This document shows positions 1 through 13,400 of a DNA stretch of 64,000 nt, piece after piece. A program made the position numbers and the translations under genes. Position 1 is the stretch's first letter. The number at the start of each line of letters is the position of its first letter. The notes beneath the pieces were generated by a model. The model saw nothing but the letters and a program-made list of their open reading frames with translations, made no database searches and was not told the origin of the DNA. Source of the stretch: Apostichopus japonicus (taxonomy: Eukaryota > Echinodermata > Holothuroidea > Aspidochirotida > Stichopodidae); assembly GCF_037975245.1 (NCBI RefSeq), contig NC_092580.1:8468501-8532500 (forward strand), read 5' to 3'.

Positions 1-381
1 GGGGAGGGGTCTAAGGGGAAGGGTCTCCCCCTCCCCTTTGAGATATTTTTGAACAATTGAAGGTCCTTAGATGCGATCTGGTGCAATTTGTTGCCAGTTT
101 CATCATTATCATATGATATCATATTATCAGCAGATTTTGTTTCCTGTTCGAATTCTTTTACATGTTCTTTTACATTATATACCAGAAATACATTTGACAA
201 ACTTAACTGATGGACAATATAAACTTTCATATTTTTTAAGACAGCTAGATGTGCAGTGGCGTAAAAACAAATATTGTTATCGCCGTGTATTAGCAGTGTA
301 ATAACAACAGTTTTTAAACATATTTTTCGACACTGAAAGGGGGGAGCAGTCGCTCCCTTGCTCTCCCTGGCTACGTCCCTG
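1..381. mobile_element. Dispersed element copy, cut by the window edge
   Basis: It matches 13223-14050 and ends CTGGCTACGTCCCTG at 381. The matching copy starts with the same G-rich run, so most of this one is probably present. There is no coding content. Confidence 0.65.
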
Positions 382-900
382 TATATCCTGAACTTACTTG
401 AAGCTAGCGAACAGGGTCGACCCACCCAATAGCAAAATTAATACATAAATTATCCGAATTGAAGCTGGCGAACGTTGTATTTTTTTTTAGAGTATTCAAA
501 ATCATACGAAGTTTTGTATGGTGGAGTATAAGGATCGCGAGATACAATTTCTCAATGTGACGAGGAAAACGTGGTAAATATGACTGATTAAAGGTCAATT
601 TTGATCGAAAATTTTATGCCACTCACAAATTACAAGAACATATGAAAATAAGAGTGCGACAGTCAGAAAAATTAGAGTGCGACAGTCGGAAATTCCGAAT
701 TGAAGCTGGCGACAGTCGGAAATTCCGACAGACGGAAATTCCGACTGTCGCACTCAAATTTTCCAACTATCGTCATTTTTACCAAGATTGGGGGGGTGAG
801 ACACCCCCCCACACCCCCCCTCTAGCGACGTCCCTGGACGCACCTCGACTCTGCGATTGAAAATTTCACGCTGCCCACGATATAAATATGCAAGTTTGGC
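382..900. repeat. Non-genic stretch with inverted repeat
   Basis: GAGTGCGACAGTCGGAAATT at 675 onward is met by its near-complement ending at 755 (arms of about 23 bp). GACAGTCGGAAATTCCGA occurs twice more between the arms. The stretch ends near a C-rich run and ACGTCCCTGG, again resembling the dispersed element end. Confidence 0.6.
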
Positions 901-904
901 TGTC

Positions 905-1232
905 ACTCAAATGGACTATCTCTGAGACGACGATCTCTGATTGAACGATCTCTGAATGGACGATTTCTGAATCACGACCATTTCTCAGTCGCGACGGTTC
1001 TAAGTCAACGGCCATTAATGAATGGACGGTTCCCGAAAAGTTGGGTGGGTGTGTTTGCGCGGCAATCTCTGATTAGACGGTCTGTGTATCAACTGCCATC
1101 TCTAAGTGGACGGCGCCTCACGTTAAACGGCGATTTCAAAATGGACGGCTGCTGTATTTGAGCGGCGATCTCTAAGTGGACGGTTTCTGAGCGAACGACC
1201 ATATCTGAGTGGACGGCGCCTCATGTTTACCC
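905..1232. repeat. Degenerate short tandem repeat, TCTCTGANTGGACGG-like
   Basis: About 15 diverged units of roughly 17-25 bp, such as ATCTCTGAATGGACG, ATCTCTAAGTGGACGGC and GTTTCTGAGCGAACGAC. There is no coding content. Confidence 0.65.
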
Positions 1233-1808
1233 TTTCCGCGTTTCATACTGGCCATCATCATGCCGAGCCTCCCATGCTGATGACATCATAGGTTTCAAGG
1301 TCGGAGGTCGAAGGTCTATAACCAAAACCGCCTTTTTGGCTATTACGCGTATACTGAAAGGACAAAGTGGCATAACAACCCTCAATACTTAGGATATTAG
1401 ACTCTGCAAGTTTCAAAGCACTATAATGTAAAACGCCAAAGATCATGTGATTAAAGAAAGTCGAATGTCACACGTAGGCCCACATGGTAAAACTTGTTCG
1501 AAAAAGTGTTTTGCAAGCTACTTCTAAACCGTAAGGCCGATGGAGTTCAATCAATTGGTGGGCATGTGCCCAGGTATGAGATGTAGTGCCATCATGACTT
1601 ATGGCGTCATATGTCACAGGTCAGAGGTAACAACCTTCAAAACAGCATTTTCGGTTGCTATGCACATACCAAATTACAAGATGAACGAAACTGAACGTCA
1701 TAAGCTCCATGGGATACAATGTGGTATCACTGCAGCGTAGGTGTACCCAGTATAGGTGCTCCGGCATCCTCACCATACTACCCAGAGTGGAACCACCATG
1801 CTGCCCAT

Positions 1809-2153
1809 CAGGGGCGTAGCGAAGGGGTTTTTGTTGGGGGTGTGGAGAATTTGATTTGCCGACCGATCTGGAAGTGGTGACTGAAATGGGGGAGGGGTCT
1901 AAGGGGAGGGGGTGTCCCCCTTTGGAAAATTTTTAGTTTTGAAACGTCCTTAGATGCAATCTGGTGCATATTTTAAGTCAAATTTGGCACGGAAGAAGCT
2001 CCCGTTCTCCTTTTCTCTATTCAGTTTTCCTTCTTTCTTCCCCTTCCGCTCTCTTCACCTTTTCTCCTTTTGCCGACATACCCAAAGTTTGCCGACAGCG
2101 AACAAATTATTGGGGGGTGACACCCCCCCCCTCCCCCGCTCGCTTCGCCCCTG
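1809..2153. mobile_element. hAT-type MITE, 345 bp, with 8-bp target duplication
   Basis: CTGCCCAT at 1801-1808 is repeated at 2154-2161. The element begins CAGGGGCGTAGCGAAGGGG and ends CGCTTCGCCCCTG, which are inverted. The 8-bp duplication is the hAT-superfamily signature. The inside resembles the 1-381 family (GATGCAATCTGGTGCA). There is no transposase. Confidence 0.85.
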
Positions 2154-2161
2154 CTGCCCAT

Positions 2162-4315
2162 ACCCGAGGTTAAATTTGGCCCAATTCAGTCTTAGGAAAC
2201 CGTTTAGCAGCTGGTATCGAGCATATCAACGAAGTAGGCGTGTTTTCACACAAGTCGTTATCTACTTACCAGGTGGTTTGTTTACATATCTGAAGACCTC
2301 ACTTCCGCATACAATGGTTGGCCAGGGATCAAAGTAGACTGTTCCGACGGTTACCACGTAGGCAACCGAACAGTGCATGTCACACGCATTACAACTGTAG
2401 ACCAATGTACTCTTACGTACTGTACTTCACTGCACGTTGAAGACAAATGTTGGTTTTCGGTCATCAAGTTCTCTTTTGTGAAAAATACGTATCTGCAGGC
2501 GCAAGGTAAGTCAGAACTAAGCAGACTATTTTTTCCTATGTTTAATAGGCCCGTCAAAATTACACCAATGGCATGTTACATATTCTCTTTTATTTCGCAG
2601 AATCGGCCCATGTAGAGATTAGCCAACCATTAATGAAGTAGCCACGTAGTAAGGTCTAACCATAGAGCAGAATATTAAAAGTTCTTATATTCTGCTCAAT
2701 GTCTCTAACCAAATGTTGCCTTTACAGAATCGCCGGTACCATATTTACAAATCGAGAATAGGCATGGAAAATTTACCGGGACTAAATCATATACGGAAGC
2801 ATTTCTGTGATTGCCTGCAAATTTCAATATATTTTAACTTCCAAGTATTTATCTTGTATTTGGAATTTGACCTAGGGCCTGAGTTGGTCCTAATGTTAGG
2901 CTGCTATTACTAACAGTCCTAAAACTTCAGACAGAACCAGGAACTTCTGATGGTCTGTGCCTGTTGTAAAAAATTCTGAATTATGTCAGAAGATATTGTT
3001 TCCCATAAAGGACCACAATTTGTATCATGTGTTCAAAAATGTTGAATATATGAAATGGACAAAAAGGTTCTTCATACTACTTTGCATCCAATAAAGCAGC
3101 ATCAACATTTGTACAGGTTTTGATTTCTTTTTAGGCTTTCATAATTACCAAATTCCATAATATAATAGTTAATCACTGAATCTCTAATTTCATATTTCCT
3201 ATTCTTGGGCACTGATTCCATACACAGTTACTTATTGTTCGAAATATCAACTTCGTGCTAAATTTAATTTCGTACAGCAAACCTAAGAAGCCAAAATTCA
3301 AGCGAAACATTCAATGATAAAGAATCATAACAAGGGAGGATCAAATTAATAAGTCTGGAGTTAATGTTATGTCTAGAAATGTTAGAGGTTCAGATAAATG
3401 GCTCCTTAGTGTAATTATGCAACCTCTAGGACCATTGCCTTCATATTATTGATGTTAATGGGAATATGTGTCATATCCAAATTGATTAGTTGTTACCAAG
3501 AATGCCAAAAGAAGACTAAAGTTATTCAGTTTTACCTGATAGTCAACTAATCACAGAAAATCAACCCAAAATTTTAGAACCCCAACCAAAAGTTAAAATC
3601 ATCCCAATAACATGTTACTGCACCCATTCAAGCGAATGGTTGAAGAAAGTCATTCTAAATGTTGATGTTCATTATTCTAGGCAATATACGTAATACCACT
3701 TCATCATAGTTAATCTGCCTGGTGAGGATTAACTTAAGTTTGTTTCAAATACAAGGCAATGTAGTAAACATTGAACAATGTTCCTTTACATATATCTGTA
3801 TTACTGATTCCAAGTCTGTGGTTCTGTTCGTCGTTTCCAAGAAGCGATTCTTTTTGAGGTGTATGCACATGATCTGTTTTCTTGCATTAATTATATGTTA
3901 TTATGTTCTATACATCAGATGTTCACTTACTGAACATTGTAGAGCACTGTTTAATGTTTGCTTACTTAATTCTGTAGTCTCTCATAATATTGTATCTTGA
4001 ACTGTATTTATACATGTGTACTCTTGTTATCACTCATCAGTTTTTCACCCTGCACATTTGTCAGTTAGATGAAGCTTTCCTCAGTAGTTCAGTGTCATGC
4101 TGGATAAGATATAAAATGAGTATATATCCTATCCAATGCTGTTAGCAATATATTTACTACTGGATTAACTTGTTGCAAGAAGTTGTTTCAGGTCAGTTTA
4201 CATCATGTGCACTCCAATCTATCTAACCTTCCCTAACTGCATGCTGCTCTTAATATCACTTGCCTGTTCCAGCTCTGTATTTTTGACCAATTTCACTGTG
4301 TTCTTTCAATTGCAG
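2162..4315. other. No gene recognised upstream of GMPPB
   Basis: Short open frames only, with no coding signature. A GMPPB promoter and 5' non-coding exon should lie here or left of the window. A GCGCAAG with donor GTAAGTC at about 2505 is a weak candidate. Confidence 0.5.
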
Positions 4316-4456
4316 AGGACAGACAACATGAAGGCTTTAATTTTAGTAGGTGGATATGGAACAAGGTTGAGACCTTTAACCCTAAGTGCTCCGAAACCTC
4401 TGGTAGAATTCTGTAATAAACCAATGCTGCTCCATCAAGTCGAGGCTCTTGCCCAG
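4316..4456 (+). CDS. GMPPB: GMPPB exon 1 (5'UTR part 4316-4327, coding from 4328)
   Basis: A polypyrimidine tract and AG at 4314-4315 precede the ATG by 12 nt, so an upstream non-coding exon probably exists; I could not place it. The coding part gives residues 1-43 with the GTP-binding signature. The donor is GTAAAT at 4457. Confidence 0.9.
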
Positions 4457-7400
4457 GTAAATATTCTTTAATTATCTTAACAATAACATATCACAGTGCT
4501 GATGTTACTGTCCAATATCGCCAACTCCACCCTGACCCAATGTTTCATAGCAAAACAATAGCTTTGAAGGTTTTCATTTCCAAGTCTGTTCCTCACTTTA
4601 GTATGGATACTGTCAGAAGATATACAGTAGGAGAAAATGTGTGCTATCTATGTAGAAGATGGCTTGGGCAGAGAGAAGTGCATTCAACTAACATTGATGG
4701 CACACCACACTTCTCAAAAGCCTTCTTCCACCAGAAGCCTTGAAGCATAGCCTTGAAGATATTGTTGAGAGGGTCACATGCGTGCATTGTTTATAAACAT
4801 TGACTTGTGAACAGAGAAGTCAATATATGAAAATTGGGACTTTAATAAAACAAGAAATCAAGGCTTGTGACAAAAGGAGCTCTACTAATGATGAAGCTGT
4901 GCATTGTGCACCCAGATTTAGTATATACACACAAAGAAGGCCTTAACTTGATAATTATTTAATTAAGATTGATATTTTGATCAATTAGCAATGCTTTACA
5001 AGTATAAAAATTGTATGGCAGTGAATATCATGTTTTTTGACAGCCAGATAAAACCGCAGATGAAAACCACACATGTCTAAAAGCTGGTGACTTCTGCTGA
5101 GACATTTTCATTTTCAAATATTTAATGTTCTCTGATATGATTTTTAAGGCACAAAATACATTTCAGAGAGGAATTCAATGTCACTGGAATGTACGTATTT
5201 GAAGCCACAGTGGGGGGGGGGGGGGGAGTCCAGTGGTTGGTCTTAGTGAAGACATAGTGGTCATATACCCAAACTTTGTGATGAGATCTGCAAACTGCTT
5301 GGATTGCCTACTTGATCAAGTTGGTGATGGAATGTTATTTCATGTTAGTATTGTATTCATCTTCACCACAATTAACCAGTGATTTAAATTATGAAGAAGG
5401 AAATATTGATTCAGTAAAAAAAATTGAAGTCAAAGATAGATTTACCAGGTATGACATCACAAAGTTTTGTGTAATGCAAAGTGAAGAAATTTCAAAATTG
5501 AATTATCTTAGAAATTGACATGCTATCACTATAGCAGTTGAACCAATGTCTATTTACTTGCTCTAGTTATGAATGTTATGAGGAGGACTGATGATGCCTG
5601 ACATTAGATATTAATACCATATTCATAAAAGATCACTTGCCTTTCTTCTGATTGGTATTTCCCTTTGTCTTCAGGTTGGAGTTAAAGAAATAGTTCTCGC
5701 GGTGAGCTACAGAGCCGAACAGCTGGAGAAAGAATTGAAAGCTCATGAAAAGAAGGTACATTTGCAAAACTTTAATGTGACAATAGTTTACTCTTCTTTC
5801 ACCCATCTCCACACATTAAAATGCATCTTCCAAATTCAATGTCTTAGGAAGTCCAAACCATTCTTCTTTGTTGATTGTTTCCATGGAGTAGTGGAGTGGC
5901 AAGAAAGTTTGATACATGGTTTGGCAATAAAAAGTTTGTATTCCAATAAGAATAGAGGTGTGCCACTTACTTTGTGAGTAATTTGCTAAATCTATGGCAG
6001 TTTGTTAAGTATAGTGATGATCACATATTTACTGTAGGCTAGCATTGTCTCATGTTTGTATGTTACCTTGAGTAAAGCAGAATGCATCAGACATTTAAAC
6101 AGTCTACTGTGAGTAAAGTTGATGGCAGCAGATAATTAAACAGACACAGTGAACTACTGTTCATCTGTGTGCAGTGAACTGCTGAGAGCTTTCACATCAC
6201 AATGAGATATGTAGGCTCTACAGGTATATCTTACAACAAACTAATCATATGCTATGCTCTGGTTCACTTTAACAGACAAGTAATGTTGCATGAAACTTTT
6301 CACTCTATTTGAATGTTTCAATATAAGCTTTTATGGTTTCTTCTTCTTTCTTGCTAGCTTGGAATAAAAATCACCATGTCACATGAAGAGGAGCCTTTAG
6401 GAACTGGTAAGAAGCCTATAGATTTAATGTTAAGAGGCTGATAATTGACTGACATAATACTGTATGTAGGTGTCACATAAAGAGGAGCCTTTAGGAACTG
6501 GTAAGAAGCCTATAGATTTAATGTTAAGAGGCTGATAATTGACTGACATAATACTGTATGCAGGTGTCACATAAAGAGGAGCCTTTAGGAACTGGTAAGA
6601 AGCCTATAGATTTAATGTTAAGAGGCTGATAATTGACTGACATAATACTGTATGTAGGTGTCACATGAAGAGGAGCCTTTAGGAACTGGTAAGAAGCCTA
6701 TAGATTTAATGTTAAGAGGCTGATAATTGACTGACATAATACTGTATGTAGGTGTCACATAAAGAGGAGCCTTTAGGAACTGGTAAGAAGCCTATAGATT
6801 TAATGTTAAGAGGCTGATAATTGACTGACATAATACTGTATGTAGGTGTCACATAAAGAGGAACCTTTAGGAACTGGTAAGAAGCCTATAGATTTAATGT
6901 TAAGAGGCTGATAATTGACTGACATAATACTGTATGTAGGTGTCACATGAAGAGGAGCCTTTAGGAACTGGTAAGAAGCCTATAGATTTAATGTTAAGAG
7001 GCTGGTACTTAATTGACATAATACTGTTTGTAGCTTGGTATTAAAATCACCATGTCACATGAAGAGGAGCCTTTAGGGACTGGTAAGAAGCCTATAGATT
7101 TAATGTTAAGAGGCTGGTACTTAATTGACATAATACTGTTTGTAGCTTGGTGTTAAAATCACCATGTCACATGAAGAGGAGCCTTTAGGGACTGGTAAGA
7201 AGCCTATAGATTTAATGTTAAGAGGCTGATAATTGACTGACATAATACTGTATGTAGGTGTCACATAAAGAGGAGCCTTTAGGGACTGGTAAGAAGTCTA
7301 TAGATTTAATGTTAAGAGGCTGGTAATTAATTGACATAATACTGTTTGTAGCTTAGTGTTAAAATCACCATGTCACATGAAGAGGAACCTTTAGGGACTG

Positions 7401-10400
7401 GTAAGAAGCCTATAGATTTAATGTTAAGAGGCTGGTAATTGATTGACATAATACTGCTTTTAGCTTGGTGTTAAAATCACCATGTCACATGAAGAGGCAC
7501 CTTTAGGGACAGCTAATGAGCTAGGAGATAAAGTGCAGGATCTGTTGATAATTGACAATATGATAGCTAGCTGTCTTGTCACATGAATATGAACTTTATG
7601 GACAGGTTAAAAGCCAATAGATTCAATGCCAGGATAGTAAGCCACTTGTTACTTCTCCATAATTATATTCAAATTTAAATGAACCTGACAAAGAAAACCT
7701 TGTCTTTCTCAACCACCTACTGTACCTTCTTTGAATAATTCATCACAGGTAATTGGAAGAAGAAGCTAATATTGTCTACTGTAGGTTCACGGCAGCAATA
7801 GAGAATTCATAATAATAGTGAGAACCAATGTGTCCTATTATATTACTCTCATAGTGAGGGTTTACATCATCTGTCCAGTAACATGACATTTGCTGACATC
7901 AGTTGGGGTACATACATTAATATGTTCAATAACATTTGAACATTATTCACTCTAACACATTTCAGAGTGTCTTTTCTTTCTTTCTGTGCAGCTGGTCCTT
8001 TGGCTTTGGCCAAGGGCATCCTGTCAGCAGATAATGAGCCATTCTTTGTTCTAAACAGTGACATAAGCTGCGAGTTTCCATTCCAAGAGATGTTGGACTT
8101 CCACAAAAACCATGGCAAGGAGGGCACCATTGTGGTCAGTATTCTGATCTAGATATTTTGAGCAAACCCTGTTTTTGTGACTCGTATTTTTCATCAATGA
8201 AATGGGGAGCTTTTTTATTGAAATAAATGTTAAAGGATGACCTTTGGTATAGATCAAGTGCAGGAATGTCACAGGCCAAAAATAACAGAAAAGCTTTAGT
8301 ACACAGTATGTTGCTATAATATCTGTTTTGATTGCAAGGTGCTCATCATTAAAAATGGGGAATGTCTGGCATTCTGTTGTACGGCCAATCAGTGATATCA
8401 GCTGGTCATTTCTGGCCCAACTGCATTTATCAGTCCTTTGTTGTATTTATTCTCATTGCATTGTCAAAATATGTGTATTGAACCTCATGTCGACGAGAAA
8501 ATACACAATGGTGTTTAACTTGTGCATTTGCGCTGGTTGTGACCTGTCTCATGGAAGTCATTCTTGTTGGTCTAAGTTAATTTGAATCAGCATTCTGATG
8601 TGGCTGGCTGAAGCAGTGCCTTGTAATATAACACAGGTACCAAAGTAGTTAAGCATTTTGAATAATGTTAGGGCTAATGTAGAAAGTCATTAGAGAATTA
8701 TAGGTTTTAAAAAAAATTGGATATTATGCTAACTGGAGCAATGAAGTTTTTGTTGTGGTATATATCAAGAAGCTAAATAATCATATTTTGTCATTTATTG
8801 GTTATAATGTTGAAGGTTCAGTATTAAACTTTGCAATCGTTATAATGTGTGTTTGCACATATGTGTGTGTATTTCACAGTGCATTTATTAATGTGACATA
8901 GATCTCTCAGCCAATAATAACATATCTTAAAGGGATTGCAAGCTCAAAATTGATAACAGAAAATTTCCTTTTACTCATACAATATATGTGTCTACTGTAA
9001 ATTTCACATAGGATTTTAATAAATTCTATACTTGTAAACCCTTCCCAGTGAATTACATAGTTGATGCTTTGTCAACATGATAACTGATTCCTGAGACCTT
9101 TCTCTATATGTTGGGTGCAATAGTCAATGTATGGCTTACCACACTATGAATATGTTTAGGCATTACTAAACATGTTTGTTTTCGGGTTACTAATATTTGA
9201 ATATAAAACTACTGTGTCATGAACGAGTTAGCAAAGAGTCTTATGAGGTATATTACCAGCAATGAGAAGTAATAGAATCAAGCTGAAGTTGCGGGCCCCT
9301 CCTTCTACCAGAAGGGAGAGGATCAAAAACATTGATAGGTGTATTACATTAAACCTTTTAACCACATTGGATGCAAAATGTTTCTTTGCTACCACATTGA
9401 ATGCAATATATTTTATTCCCTAATATCACAATATGTTCATCATTGAATAAAATATGGTAATCCTTAACTACCACATTGAAAATTAAGTATATTTCCTTAA
9501 TACCACATTGAATACATTATACTTTCTTAAATATCACATTGAAACTATTATATGTTTATCATTGAATAGAATATGTTAATCCTTTAATATGACATTAGAT
9601 ATTCCTTAATAACACATTACAATATGATCATCCTCATTAACACATTGAATACAGCTTATGGAAGACTTGTAGATATCAAGAAATTAATGTTTTAATATCT
9701 AATCTTTATTTATCTTTATATTGACAGGTCACAAAGGTCGAAGAACCCTCCAAATACGGTGTAGTTGTTTATGATGATACTGGTAGAATTGAAAGATTTG
9801 TGGAAAAACCTTCCGTTTTTGTTTCAAACAAGATAAATGCCGGCATGTACATCTTTAGTCCAGCCATCCTTGACAGAATTGAGGTGAGTTGACTCCTGAA
9901 GTTATTCATCAATAGCAAAGGATCAGCTAAAAATAGGGGCTATAATATCTCTTTCTGTTTTTACTTCATAGTTGAGACCAACATCAATTGAGAAAGAAGT
10001 CTTTCCTTTTATGGCAAATTCTGGTCAGTTGTATGCCATGGAACTTTCAGGTAGAGTTATTTTGGATTTTTATCACACTCTATTAATCTTTTGACAATGA
10101 AAAGCTTTTTAATTATCAGTTGAATGCTTCTGTTCCGATGATATTTGTAATTTTCAGGCACATATGACCAAAGTTTATATGACAATGCATACAACTTATA
10201 GAGTGTCATGTTCATGATTACATCATTCAACCACATGCCTCAAATTATATGTATACAGCTAACAGATCCTGATGCCCCTTTATGTCAGGCATTCAGTGAC
10301 ATGACTCAAGTGATATATACCTAGGTTACAAGTCCTGATGCCCCTTTATTGCAGGCATTCAGTGAAATGCCTCAGTTTATATATACCTAGCTTACAAATC

Positions 10401-13400
10401 TTGATGCCCCTATATTTCAGGGATTTAGTGCCATGCCTCAAGTTATATATACACCTAGTTGATAGAGCATGCTACCCTTTTATTTAATGCATTCATTGAC
10501 ATGCCTCAAGTTGTATACACCTAGCTTACAGATCATGATACCCCTTATTTCAGGCATCTAGTGACATGCCTCAAGTGATATATATCTAGGTTACAAGTCC
10601 TGATACCCCTTTATTGCAGGCTTTCAGTGACATGCCTCATGTTATATATAACTAGCTTGCAGATCTTAATGCCCCTATATTTCAGGGATTCAGTGTCATG
10701 CCTCAAGTTATATACACCTAGTAGATAGAGCATGCTGCCCTTTTATTTAATGCATTCATTGACATGCCTCCAGTGATATATAGGTAGCTTATTGATTCTC
10801 ATGCCCCTCTTATACCTGACAAATCCTAGATTACAAACTGTGATTCTTCCTCCTCATCATTACTGGCCTAATATACAACATGTAAATCTCACAAGAATAT
10901 CATCATTTGTACATGTCCTGCTGTCAACACATCGGAGATGTCTAGAAGTGCATTAACAATAGTCTGGGATATATTCCTCTGTTAACAACTTTCAATGCTC
11001 TTCATGTGCAAAATGGACATTTGCACTGAAACGTTATTTTTCAATTTTATAGAATATATGTAGTATTTCCTACTCAATTCTTACTAATTCTGAAGTCCCA
11101 GAAAGACTCAAATTGTGATTTCACACTTTTCTCTTTTGTTGAGGTAAGTTTGTAGTAATCGTGAATGTTTCTGATGTACATGGAGTTTGCATTGCTTAGA
11201 TGTATGATTTTATGATTTGCTTTTCAGGATTTTGGATGGATGTTGGTCAGCCAAAGGACTTTCTGACTGGTATGTGTATGTACCTAACTAATCAAAAACA
11301 AAGGTCTCCAGAGAGATTGTACAATGGACAGGGAGTGCATGGCAATGTACTTGTGGTAAGTCCCTATGGCTTCAACTAGCCAATTATCAAATACAGAAAG
11401 TGCTATTGATGAAAATACTTTGTTGAATACTACTATTACTATCTTTTTGATTCCTTGCTGAAGGAATCTATACGATGGTGATTGCATATGTCTGTGTGTA
11501 TGTGTGTATATGTGTGTGTGGTTATGTGATGCCCTGGCTCGTAAATACAATGACTCACCAGGAGTACAATGCATAAACTTCAAAGTTAGTAAGTAGATTC
11601 CATTGGTAAGTTCTTGGCCCATTTTTAATTGAGGAAAGTCATTTGTGTTTCAACACGAGGCAAAAACTTGAAAACACTGTAAACAAGCTCACTGAGAAAT
11701 TCTAGCTTTGATGAATCTCGTACTTGGTATATAGGTTCCCTTCAGTAAGTTCATGCCTGCTTTCGTTACTGGGCAAGGTCATTTGAGGTTATTAAATGTT
11801 GAAGTCTGAAATCTTTGTAAACATGATAACTCTAAAAGTAGAGTTTGGGTGAACCTCATAGTTAGAAAGATGGTGTCCCACTGCGACTTGGTTGTAGTTT
11901 GCTTTTGGTAAACATAGTTGAGTCAACTTCAGCTCAGTTGAAGTTGTGACATTACTGGTACACTACGGGTTAAATGCGTAATTTTCACAACGCCATATTC
12001 TGTGGATGTTTTTGCATTAACTTTTTCATCTGGAAACCGCAAAGATGATTTCACTTACAAAATTGGCAATCAAGAGCTGAGTCCAATAATTGATACATGT
12101 GAGTTGTGCTTTGGAAGTGTATGCCTGAAGGTATTACCTGACTTGCCATTATACATAGCCACTGCTTGTTCTAAAGAAACCAAGCATGTGTGCACTCTCC
12201 TTGCAGATAACAACAATACTATAATTTATATACTGTTCATTCAAGGTTGACCGCTAATGTTATATGGTATACAGATAACTCATAACCAATCTATGTTCAA
12301 AGCAACACTTTCATCTCTTGGGGAACTATTGGAATATACTGTAGTATTGCCAGAATTTTAAACAATACAGTACGTCAAGTCATTCATTAATCAACACAAA
12401 CAAAGGTATGAAATAAACCCTTTATGTACAGAGTTGTGTTTGTAATTCTTCATCATTTCTTGCAAGTAGTCTAGAAGAACTTGTTAGAACACAAATACTC
12501 AGTGCAAATAGTTTCTTGTGACAGTTTGAAAATCATAGGAATGTTATGACCAATCGATAAATTTAAATCTGGGTTTTCAAATGAAAACCGATAGCTTTAT
12601 GACATTTAGGTAAATGTTGAAATACTGTAAGTATAGTAAAGAAATGTCCCACTGGCGCAATATTCTGTGAAGATACTGACTTCTGCTTCAAATGCTTCAT
12701 TCCATGGAACTTCAATGAAGCTAAGTTGAAAACACCAGTTAAGTCAGAAAATTAATCTACAGTTGCCTAACCATCAAATAGGCCTATATTCAGAGGCAAA
12801 CATACAGGGGGGGGGGGGGGGGGGTAGAGGTCTCACCCCAGTGAAAATCAATAGTTGGTCTCAAATTGATGGTAAGTTGGTCTCATTTTGAATTGGTGCC
12901 ATGGTCATTGTGGTCTGAATGTAAGAATAATAAAAGAAAAGTATATAACATTTATATATATTCGGCTGAAACACTTACAGGGGCTTCCCCTTCAAGCTCC
13001 CAAAGGAACTTTTTAGTACATTCTGCTGGAAGATTTGAAATTTGAATCTATTGCGGTCATTTGCACCATGGAACAAAACAGTATTCAAATCTGTGGCGGT
13101 CAGTTACACCATGGAAACGAAGAGTATTCAATCTGTTCATTCAGGTGTACCATGGAACCAAACAGTATTTGAATCTTTTTGTGGTCAGTTGCACCATGGA
13201 ACCAAACAGTATTTTGCTCATTTTGTGATTGATATGGGGGAGGGGTATAAGGGGAGGGGATGCCCCCTTCCCTTTGAGATATTTTTGAACAATTGAAGAT
13301 CCTTGGATGCTATCTGGTGCAATGTTTTGCCAGTTTCATCATTATCATATGATATTGTATTATCAGCAGATTTTGTTTCCTGTTTGAATTCTTTTACATG

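Noticed and set aside
1954-2337. 127-codon + strand frame
   Set aside because: It runs through the end of the hAT-type MITE and its C-rich terminus.
12002-12250. 82-codon frame in GMPPB intron 7
   Set aside because: It is intronic, with no family resemblance and no splice signals that fit.
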